Positions 15,202-21,378 of a DNA stretch of 21,378 nucleotides are shown piece after piece. The stretch spans positions 1 to 21,378 of the forward strand of contig CBDVAK010000023.1 of NCBI GenBank assembly GCA_965371945.1, in the 5' to 3' direction. A program made the position numbers and the translations under genes. The first letter of the stretch is position 1, and every line of letters begins with the position of its first letter. This DNA comes from CBDVAK01 sp965371945 (GTDB taxonomy: Bacteria; Pseudomonadota; Gammaproteobacteria; Competibacterales; JAHEDQ01). The notes below the pieces were generated by a model that had not been told where the DNA came from, did no database searches, and saw only the letters and a program-made list of their open reading frames with translations.

Positions 15202-16536
15202 TCATTGCGAAATGGCGGGTATCGGCGGAGGAGACTCGCTGGCGCTCGCCAGAACCTCCTGCCTGCGGCCCAGCAGCCAGGCAATGCCCGCCCAGGCGGC
15301 GGCGATCGGCACCGCCACGAAAGCGATGCCGGCCAGGGTGAGGCCCAGCCCGGTCATGGCGGCGTACACCCATGCACTCACCGCATCCCCACCCCGGTAG
15401 ACCACGGTATCTATGAAATTCTTGGCCTTGTATTTCTCTTGCGCAGAAACCACGGTAAATAGTATTTCCCGGGCAGGTCTCATGATGGCGTAGTTGCCGG
15501 CCCTGCGTATCACCTGCACCACCACCAGTATGGGCAGCAACGGCGATGTGCTCAGCAACAGGAAACCGACACCCAGCAGCATCGGTACCAGCGCCAGCGT
15601 CCAGCCCAGACCCAGCCAGTTGATGATGCGGCCGGTGAGGAATAGCTGCAGCATCAGGGTCAGGGCGTTGACCGTGAAATCGATCACCGCGAACACCGCG
15701 GTGCGGTCCGCCGAACTGGCGAAACTGTCGCGGATAATCTGGGCCTGCTGAAAATAGAGAAAAGTGGCCAGTGTGGTCAGCAGCAGTATGAACAGAGCGA
15801 TCCCCAACAGGTAAGGCGAGGCCATCACCAACCTGAACCCGGCCAGAACGCTGCCGCCCATGGCGGTGTCGCCACCATCGGGAGCCTCAGCCCCGTCATG
15901 ACTTGGGTTGTCAGACTGCTGCTGCCTCCAATTGATCAGGGCATTTACGCAAACGACCGCCAGGCCCAGAAAACCGGCTGATATCAGCAACAGATTGGTG
16001 GGTCCGAGCAATCCTGCCAGCGCGGCTGTGAGCACCGGCCCCGTCAACGCGCCCGCGGTCCCGCCGGCGGCGATGACCGGGAACAGGCGTCGGGCTTGGG
16101 CGGGGCTGAATGTGTCAGCCATGAAACTCCAGAACACCGAAATGACGAACAGGTTGAAAACGCTGGCCCAGATGAAAAAAGCCCTCGCCACCCAGCTGTG
16201 AGTGGTGCCGAGTCGAAACGCCAGCCAGAACAACAGCAGGCTGGCGATGAAGAACAGGTACACATAGGGAATAAAGCGTCGGCGCGGATATCGGGATGAA
16301 ACCCACCCAAACAGCGGCACCGCGGCCAGCATGACCACGAAGGTGCCGGTGAACAGCCACTGCAGGTTTTCCACTCCACCCTGGATACCCATCTCGTCGC
16401 GCATGGGGCGGATGATGTAATAGCCGCACAGCAGCACAAAGAAATAGAGGAAAGACCACAGCAGTGCGGGCAACTCGAATGCCTGCGCGTTGATGAGTTG
16501 TCTGACGCGGGTCCGGAGTCCCCGCCCGGTGTTCAT
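15202..16536 (-). CDS. NTT/AAA-family nucleotide-transporter-like membrane protein
   Basis: This 444-residue membrane protein has 11-12 predicted hydrophobic segments. The N-terminal part, with YFFVLLCGYYIIRPMRDEMG, then ANGxFxFWSFMADTFSPAQARRLFP-like order (FLVISVF and FWSFMADTFSPAQARRLFP), fits the ATP:ADP antiporter family (Npt/TlcA-like), which in free-living bacteria is often annotated only as an MFS transporter. A hydrophilic linker of about 30 residues, rich in Asp and Gly (SDNPSHDGAEAPDGGD), separates the two halves. The C-terminal part contains RPAREILFTVVSAQEKYKAKNFIDT, another family hallmark. True nucleotide exchange is not assured; other members carry other solutes. The gene is divergent from the hydrolase pair at 16711 and directly precedes the Tat aldo/keto reductase gene. 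Confidence 0.82.
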   Translation of the reverse strand: MNTGRGLRTRVRQLINAQAFELPALLWSFLYFFVLLCGYYIIRPMRDEMGIQGGVENLQWLFTGTFVVMLAAVPLFGWVSSRYPRRRFIPYVYLFFIASLLLFWLAFRLGTTHSWVARAFFIWASVFNLFVISVFWSFMADTFSPAQARRLFPVIAAGGTAGALTGPVLTAALAGLLGPTNLLLISAGFLGLAVVCVNALINWRQQQSDNPSHDGAEAPDGGDTAMGGSVLAGFRLVMASPYLLGIALFILLLTTLATFLYFQQAQIIRDSFASSADRTAVFAVIDFTVNALTLMLQLFLTGRIINWLGLGWTLALVPMLLGVGFLLLSTSPLLPILVVVQVIRRAGNYAIMRPAREILFTVVSAQEKYKAKNFIDTVVYRGGDAVSAWVYAAMTGLGLTLAGIAFVAVPIAAAWAGIAWLLGRRQEVLASASESPPPIPAISQ

Positions 16537-16710
16537 GAATGGCTTCCTCCAACCTGTATCCGTGGAATCTGAGTGGATGCAGAGTCAGTCGGCGAAACGG
16601 TGACAACACCAGCATAGTGGCCGGCCCGCCAAAGTTGAAGTGGTATGCAGTCAGCTTGCCCCGAGCCCAACGAGGTGGTTTATGCTTGGTATCCGCCAGA
16701 GTTCATAGCC

Positions 16711-17988
16711 ATGACCAAACCCGCAGCCGTAAAATCACGCAGGTATCTGAGCGCCACGGACATCCGTGGTATTGCCCAGTTGGCCACGCAGGCCACCCGG
16801 GGTGTGACCCGTATTACCGAGGGCGTGCACCAGTCGGTATGGAATACCGTGGGTGTGCCCGGCGGCAACGCGCCCGGGCAAACCGCTGGTATCACCGGGC
16901 TGGTCTACCGCTGTGTTCACGGCATGACGGGGTTGCTGGGCAAGGGCGTGGACAGGGCCCTGGCCAGGCTCGAACCCTGGTTCGAATCGGCTAATGATGC
17001 CAACCGTGAAACACCCCGCCGCGAGGCGGTTCTGGCGATACTGAATGGCATGATGGGGGACCAGCTGGTTGCCAGTAACAACCCGTTTGCGATCCCCATG
17101 ACCCTGCGCTACCGGGGCGATGCGCTGAACTGGCATACACCGCAGGTGATCCCGGGGGCCACCGGCAAGGTGCTGGTTCTGATCCACGGTCTGTGCATGA
17201 ATGACCTGCAGTGGCACACGCAGAACCAGGAGGAGGTGGTCGATCATGGTGAGGCATTGGCTTCGAAACTTGGATACACACCTGTGTACCTGCGCTACAA
17301 CTCCGGGTTACACATTTCGCTGAACGGGCGCGAACTGTCAGCCCAGCTGGAACAACTGGTTACGCACTGGCCCGTACCGATTCAGGAACTGACCATAGTG
17401 GCCCACAGTATGGGCGGGCTGCTGGCCCGCGGTGCCTGCTACTATGCCGGGCAGGAGGCTTTGCGTTGGCCGCGGTGCCTCAAACACATCGTGTTTCTGG
17501 GCACGCCGCACCATGGCGCACCGCTGGAGCGGGCCGGCAACTGGGTGGATGTGGTGTTGCGCAGCACACCCTATACCGCGCCTTTTGCGAAACTTGGCCA
17601 GTTGCGCAGCGCCGGCATCACTGATTTGCGCTACGGCCATGTGCTGGACCAGGACTGGCAGGGCCGGGACCGCTTTGAGCGCAGCCCCGATCGCCGTCAG
17701 TGCGTGCCCCTGCCAGAGGGCGTGGTCTGCTACGCGGTGGCTGCGACCACGGCGGCCAGGCGCAGCGCGTTGGCGGACCGCCTGGTTGGTGACGGCCTGG
17801 TGCCGTTACATAGCGCATTGGGCCAACACGACGACGCGCGGCGAAACCTGGCGTTTTCGGAATCGTCACAGTGGATTGCCTATCGCATGAACCACATGGC
17901 GTTGCTGAGCAGCTCCGAGGTGACCCGGCAGATGGAGCACTGGCTGACGCCCCCCGGCACACGCGCATCGGCTATGCTGAAATCATGA
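16711..17988 (+). CDS. Alpha/beta-hydrolase (PGAP1/lipase-like)
   Basis: This 425-residue protein carries an alpha/beta-hydrolase domain from about residue 150. The oxyanion region VLVLIHGLCMND (residues 155-165), the nucleophile elbow AHSMGG with S233, FLGTPHHGAPLER, D361 in GDGLVPLHS and H395 in NHMALL make a convincing Ser-Asp-His triad. The HSMGGLLAR and GTPHHG combination is typical of lipases and PGAP1-like esterases. Residues 1-150 are a helical lead without a signal peptide, with GITGLVYRCVHGMTGLLGKG possibly membrane-associating, and related to phasin-like or polymer-associated leads only by guess. The ATG at 16711 is the most natural start though its ribosome binding site is weak. 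The stop overlaps the start of the next gene (ATGA), so the products are probably made together. Confidence 0.9.
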   Translation: MTKPAAVKSRRYLSATDIRGIAQLATQATRGVTRITEGVHQSVWNTVGVPGGNAPGQTAGITGLVYRCVHGMTGLLGKGVDRALARLEPWFESANDANRETPRREAVLAILNGMMGDQLVASNNPFAIPMTLRYRGDALNWHTPQVIPGATGKVLVLIHGLCMNDLQWHTQNQEEVVDHGEALASKLGYTPVYLRYNSGLHISLNGRELSAQLEQLVTHWPVPIQELTIVAHSMGGLLARGACYYAGQEALRWPRCLKHIVFLGTPHHGAPLERAGNWVDVVLRSTPYTAPFAKLGQLRSAGITDLRYGHVLDQDWQGRDRFERSPDRRQCVPLPEGVVCYAVAATTAARRSALADRLVGDGLVPLHSALGQHDDARRNLAFSESSQWIAYRMNHMALLSSSEVTRQMEHWLTPPGTRASAMLKS

Positions 17989-19088
17989 ACAGCACAGCCA
18001 GCCAGGACCGACCTCTGACCGATCTCCTGGGTATCGCGCTGGATGCGCTCAAGTTCTTTCCACCGCTCTACCCACAATCGATATTCGGACCGTTCGCTAG
18101 CTGGCGACCACCCCATGGCGTGTATTCGGAGTTCAATGTTCTGGACCCCGCCGATGCCCGCCGGGCACTGGGCTATCTGCAACGGATTCTGCTGCCAGGA
18201 TTTGCCAAGGCGCCCCAAACCTATCTGCCGGACGCCCTCAAGCCCCTGTTCTGGCGCCCCAGCAGGGTGTTTCAGGTGCCCGGTTGGAACGGTGATGTCG
18301 ATTCTTTTCCGAAAGAGTCCTGGTTTTTCATCAATGGTGTGGCAACCAACGAGGTGGTCGCACGCATGAATGCCCGCTACCTGGTCAAGCTGTTCCACCG
18401 GCCACTGACGGTGGTGCACAACTCGACCAACTCCCTGGGTCTGGATCTGCTGGAGTGCGCGGTGGGCAAAGCATGGGACATCATGACCGAGCCTGCCCTG
18501 CAGGCGCTGCCGGAAATCGTGGCAGCGCTCGAGAACCCGGTCAAACGCCGGGTCATCGTGGTCTGTCACTCACAGGGCACCATCATCATGGCCAACGTGC
18601 TGCGGGCACTGACGGAGGGCCCGGCACGGGAGTCCCTGTCCCGGGCACGCGCGCGGCTGGTTGACGCTGGCCCTGGCCGACGCCGTATTGCACCCGTGGT
18701 GGGGGTCTCAAACCCCAAATGCCTCAACAAGCTCGAGATTTACGCTTTTGCCACCTGCGCCGACAGCATGTGTCATGTCGCGAAAAGCGGTCGAACCCGC
18801 AAAGGAAACCCCATTCCGTGGCTGGAGCACTTTGGCAATGAGCACGATCTGGTGGCCCGACTCGGTATGCTGGCGCCCCGCCAGTCAAACTGGGGCATCC
18901 GCATCGAGGGTGGGCTTTATCAGCGGCGAGGTGCCTGGGGTCATTTGCTCAACGAACACTATCTCGCTGCGATTGATCGCCACCTCGATGCCAGCGGCAA
19001 TTCCGAGGACCCCTATGTACCAATGGGCGGGCACGACTCGCCGCGGTTGTATCGGTACGCCGGCGGGGCCAGCCCTCCGGTGCACTGA
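17985..19088 (+). CDS. Alpha/beta-hydrolase-fold protein of unknown function, coupled to the upstream hydrolase
   Basis: This 367-residue protein has a nucleophile elbow VIVVCHSQGTIIMANVL with S196 in C-H-S-Q-G, where the first glycine of G-x-S-x-G is replaced by cysteine. Candidate acid and histidine partners are D288 and H287 in GNEHDLVARLG or H320 in WGHLLNEHY. Before the elbow is a long lead with FFPPLYPQSIFG and WFFINGVATNEVVARMNARYL, the latter resembling the strand and helix that precede the elbow in lipase-like proteins. There is no signal peptide. The ATG at 17985 overlaps the TGA of the preceding gene. I know no characterised homologue; similarity to cytosolic esterases is by fold only. 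An alternative long N-terminal extension from 17871 is rejected because it reads through the upstream gene. Confidence 0.8.
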   Translation: MNSTASQDRPLTDLLGIALDALKFFPPLYPQSIFGPFASWRPPHGVYSEFNVLDPADARRALGYLQRILLPGFAKAPQTYLPDALKPLFWRPSRVFQVPGWNGDVDSFPKESWFFINGVATNEVVARMNARYLVKLFHRPLTVVHNSTNSLGLDLLECAVGKAWDIMTEPALQALPEIVAALENPVKRRVIVVCHSQGTIIMANVLRALTEGPARESLSRARARLVDAGPGRRRIAPVVGVSNPKCLNKLEIYAFATCADSMCHVAKSGRTRKGNPIPWLEHFGNEHDLVARLGMLAPRQSNWGIRIEGGLYQRRGAWGHLLNEHYLAAIDRHLDASGNSEDPYVPMGGHDSPRLYRYAGGASPPVH

Positions 19089-19121
19089 GGCAGTCGTTGG
19101 TCGCGGGGGGGTGGGAGATCG

Positions 19122-20420
19122 ATGATACCGAAGCTTGTACCGTTCTGGTGGGAGGACGCGGGCACACCGGCATCGCCGGCCGTGATGCCGCTGCCGGCGA
19201 CGGTGGATGTAGCGATCATTGGTGCCGGGCTCACCGGGCTCAGTGCCGCCCGCACCCTGGCCAGGGCCGGCAGGTCCGTGCTGGTACTGGATGCCGGCGC
19301 ACCAGGTATCGGCGCAAGCGCACGCAACGGTGGCATGCTGGGTGGCGGGCATCGCCTGTCGATAGCTGTTGTCGAGGCTCGTTTCGGTCGAGACACGGCT
19401 GTTGGACTGCTGCATGAGGCACATCTTGGTTCGACCGCCTTTGCCAAGGGGTTGATAACCGGGGAGCGGATCGATTGCGACTATGTCGAGAGCGGTCGCT
19501 TCCGCGGCCTGTGGCGGCAATCGGAGTACGAATCATCGGCGCGTGACCTGGAGCGTCTGCAAAAGCTGATTCCGCTCGAGGCGGAGATGGTCCCGAAGGC
19601 CCGTCAGCACCAAGAGGTTGGCAGCGATCTCTATGCCGGTGGCGTGGTCTTCCCACGCCACGGCGGACTCAATCCCGCGAAATGGGTGGCAGGCGTGCTT
19701 GGCGCGGCGATCCGTGCGGGTGCTCTGGTGCAAGGAGACACGCCAGTCACGGCGCTGCAGCGCGATGGAGCCGGGTATCGGCTGTTGACACCACGCGGAT
19801 CTGTCCTCGCGGGTGCGGTTCTCGCCGCAACAAATGGTTACACGCCCGCGCTCTTGCGCGGACACAAACGTCGCATTATTCCCGTACCAAGCTTTATCGT
19901 CGTGACCGAGCCGCTGGCAGCGAACCGGGTCCAGCGCCTGTTTCCCAGCGGGCGTATGGTGGTGGAATCCCGCGACCGGCATTGCTACTACCGCCCCTCA
20001 CCTGACGGTAAGCGCATCGTCTTCGGTGGTCGCGCAGCGTTGTTCGACGTGCCCGAAGCCGTGGCGCAGGCGCAGATGCGGGGCCTGCTGACCCAGGTTT
20101 TTCCCGAGTTGAAGGATGTCGGTTTCAGCCATAGCTGGCGCGGGTATACCGGTTTCACTTTTGATTTCCTGCCCAACATCGGTCAGATCGATGGCATCTG
20201 GCATGCCATGGGTTACTCGGGCAGCGGTAACGCCATGGCGCCTTATCTGGGTCACAAGGTGGCGTTGCAGATGTTGGGGGATCCCGAAGGCGAAACCGCC
20301 TTTTCCCACACCGGCTTTCCGAGCCACTGGTGGCATCGGGGCCGAGCGTGGTTCCTGCCGTTCGTCGATGTGCTGTTTCGCCTTAAAGACGTCCACAACA
20401 ACTTCCGCAGAGACCGCTGA
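19122..20420 (+). CDS. FAD-dependent oxidoreductase (DAO family, PuuB/GlcD-amino-acid-oxidase-like)
   Basis: This 432-residue flavoprotein is likely an amine or amino-acid oxidase or dehydrogenase. The Rossmann dinucleotide motif is VAIIGAGLTGLSAARTLARAG (G34, G36, G39), ending in an acidic D57 that holds the FAD ribose. It is followed by ASARNGGMLGGG, typical of PuuB-like gamma-glutamylputrescine oxidase and related DAO proteins. The C-terminal block YTGFTFDFLPNIGQ and GYSGSGNAMAPYLG is the FAD-binding closing region of the family. The ATG at 19122 has GGGAG just before it. The 33-base gap from the second hydrolase gene allows cotranscription. Candidate substrates are putrescine derivatives, sarcosine-like or D-amino acids; the residues seen do not decide. 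Confidence 0.92.
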   Translation: MIPKLVPFWWEDAGTPASPAVMPLPATVDVAIIGAGLTGLSAARTLARAGRSVLVLDAGAPGIGASARNGGMLGGGHRLSIAVVEARFGRDTAVGLLHEAHLGSTAFAKGLITGERIDCDYVESGRFRGLWRQSEYESSARDLERLQKLIPLEAEMVPKARQHQEVGSDLYAGGVVFPRHGGLNPAKWVAGVLGAAIRAGALVQGDTPVTALQRDGAGYRLLTPRGSVLAGAVLAATNGYTPALLRGHKRRIIPVPSFIVVTEPLAANRVQRLFPSGRMVVESRDRHCYYRPSPDGKRIVFGGRAALFDVPEAVAQAQMRGLLTQVFPELKDVGFSHSWRGYTGFTFDFLPNIGQIDGIWHAMGYSGSGNAMAPYLGHKVALQMLGDPEGETAFSHTGFPSHWWHRGRAWFLPFVDVLFRLKDVHNNFRRDR

Positions 20421-20459
20421 GTCGCTGCGCGCACCCACAGTGCCCCGGCTTGTTGAAAG

Positions 20460-21209
20460 CTACTTCGCAGTTTCGGCAAGCAACTCCCGGATCAGTTGTG
20501 TTGCCCGGCCGTGGTGGCTGCCCTGCCAGTAAACCTGACCGCACTGCCTGCATCTTAGAAACTTGTCGTAGTAACGGCGGGTCTTTGGCTCCAGCTGATG
20601 TTCGACGGTCTCTTTCGAGGTCGCATCCAAAATTCCATTGCACCGCGTGCAGCGGGTAAATGGTTGGACCATGCCATACAGGTCCAGGCGTTTGAGTACT
20701 TCCCGTACCTGCTGCTTCGGACTGACAGCCCTGACGTAGAAGCCATGGGTGATGATCTTGCGGTGCAGCAGGCGCCGATCCCTGGTCAACACGATACGGT
20801 GCTGCTGCTGGCTGATCCGCGCCACTGTTTCATCGTCGAAATCGTTCTGGTACAGACAGTCCAGCCCCAGCAGTCTCAGATAGCGCGCCAGCCGGCCCAG
20901 ATTGCAATCGACGACGAAGCTGGGTTCCCGCAGCGGTTTGGGGCGCAGACGGATCAACGACGAGACGTCCAGGGTCTCGAAAACCGGATACACGCTGATG
21001 CGATCGTGATCTTCGACAATATGAGCAAAGTCCACGGAGCGGCCGTTTACCAGGATCAGTTCGACCTCGGTGTGGGGCACACCCAGTGACTCGATCATGT
21101 CTTTGATCGAAGTGCGCCGGTCGAACTGATGCCTGAATTCCACCTTGCGCAGCGCGGGTGGAAGAAAGTCGTTCAGTTCTTCGTAGAATCTGAGTTGGGC
21201 GATGGCCAT
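20460..21209 (-). CDS. Mut7-C RNase-domain protein with ubiquitin-like N-terminus
   Basis: This 249-residue cytosolic protein has two parts. Residues 1-85 form a beta-grasp, ThiS/ubiquitin-like domain (AQLRFYEELNDFLPP, then ELILVNGRSVDFAHIVEDHD and ISVYPVFE). Residues 96-240 are the Mut7-C domain, a PIN-like predicted RNase, with D101 in FVVDCNLGRLARYLRLLGLD, D125/D126, D144 in LTRDRRLL, and a zinc ribbon formed by C187, C190, C220 and C223. The domain order is the common bacterial one. The biological RNA target is unknown. The ATG at 21209 is preferred; a GTG at 21224 would add five residues and cannot be excluded. The gene is convergent with the FAD oxidoreductase gene, 39 bases away, and transcribed from the region at 21225 onwards. 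Confidence 0.9.
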   Translation of the reverse strand: MAIAQLRFYEELNDFLPPALRKVEFRHQFDRRTSIKDMIESLGVPHTEVELILVNGRSVDFAHIVEDHDRISVYPVFETLDVSSLIRLRPKPLREPSFVVDCNLGRLARYLRLLGLDCLYQNDFDDETVARISQQQHRIVLTRDRRLLHRKIITHGFYVRAVSPKQQVREVLKRLDLYGMVQPFTRCTRCNGILDATSKETVEHQLEPKTRRYYDKFLRCRQCGQVYWQGSHHGRATQLIRELLAETAK

Positions 21210-21224
21210 ACCGTAAACATACAC

Positions 21225-21378
21225 GGGTCTTCGATATCGAGACCTGCCGCGTGTCGCCGTCCCGGACGGTACCGACTACCGTTCCGGATGACCTGCGCCA
21301 GGAAATGGCAGGGGCGGTTCGGATTCGATTCAGCGATCGTCCGCGTGACCGACCTGATTCGGTTGCCGTGGGCGCATA
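21225..21378. other. Right-end segment without a supported gene, containing short dyads
   Basis: This stretch lies upstream of the minus-strand Mut7-C gene and runs off the window. It contains the inverted repeat CCGTCC-C-GGACGG (21257-21269) and a partly overlapping palindrome CGGTACCG (21267-21274), which could be operator-like. One forward frame stays open to the edge, but I see no start with a ribosome binding site, so no gene is called. Confidence 0.3.

Noticed and set aside
17880..18569. 229-residue minus-strand frame over the hydrolase junction
   Set aside because: Overlaps two coupled plus-strand genes with recognisable motifs; no independent evidence.

Overview
This is a GC-rich bacterial chromosome segment with densely packed genes and Shine-Dalgarno-type starts. 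Encoded proteins such as the AqpZ-type aquaporin, YcaD-type MFS carrier, BCCT betaine carrier and AsmA protein suggest a proteobacterium, most likely a gammaproteobacterium and perhaps marine or salt-adapted. That placement is inference. I see no rRNA, tRNA, CRISPR array, integrase, transposase or phage gene.

Layout. (1) 141-995, minus strand: a periplasmic amino-acid-binding protein, divergent from a plus-strand run (1123-5502) of a class I aminotransferase, a YcaD-like MFS transporter, a cysteine-rich MetV-like protein and a MetF-like methylenetetrahydrofolate reductase. The last two overlap by ATGA and are almost certainly one functional unit in C1-folate metabolism. (2) 5509-6015, minus: an unrecognised protein, tail to tail with metF across a perfect 10-bp tandem repeat. 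(3) 6266-12024, plus: aquaporin Z, a large AsmA-family protein, a fusion of a carboxymuconolactone-decarboxylase-like domain with a Rieske domain, and an FG-GAP beta-propeller lipoprotein. (4) 12146-14255, plus: a UspA-type protein followed by a BCCT osmolyte transporter. (5) 14271-16536, minus: a nucleotide-transporter-like (NTT/AAA family) membrane protein followed by a Tat-exported aldo/keto reductase. (6) 16711-20420, plus: two translationally coupled alpha/beta-hydrolase-type proteins and a DAO-type FAD oxidoreductase. (7) 20460-21209, minus: a Mut7-C-type predicted RNase with a ubiquitin-like N-terminus. The final 154 bases hold no gene I can support.

Working together. The aminotransferase, MetV/MetF pair, BCCT carrier and FAD amine/amino-acid oxidase would fit uptake and breakdown of amino acids or methylated amines (for example glycine betaine) with one-carbon units passing to folate. 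They are not one operon, so this is only a hypothesis. Usp-BCCT and aquaporin fit osmotic adaptation.

I found no clear new defence or mobile system. The most unusual items are the CMD-like/Rieske fusion whose CMD part has lost its redox cysteines, the coupled hydrolase pair, a coding-like out-of-frame tail behind the MFS gene next to a G5 homopolymer, and several perfect U-less hairpins at or between gene ends. No gene-free stretch exceeds about 250 bases.
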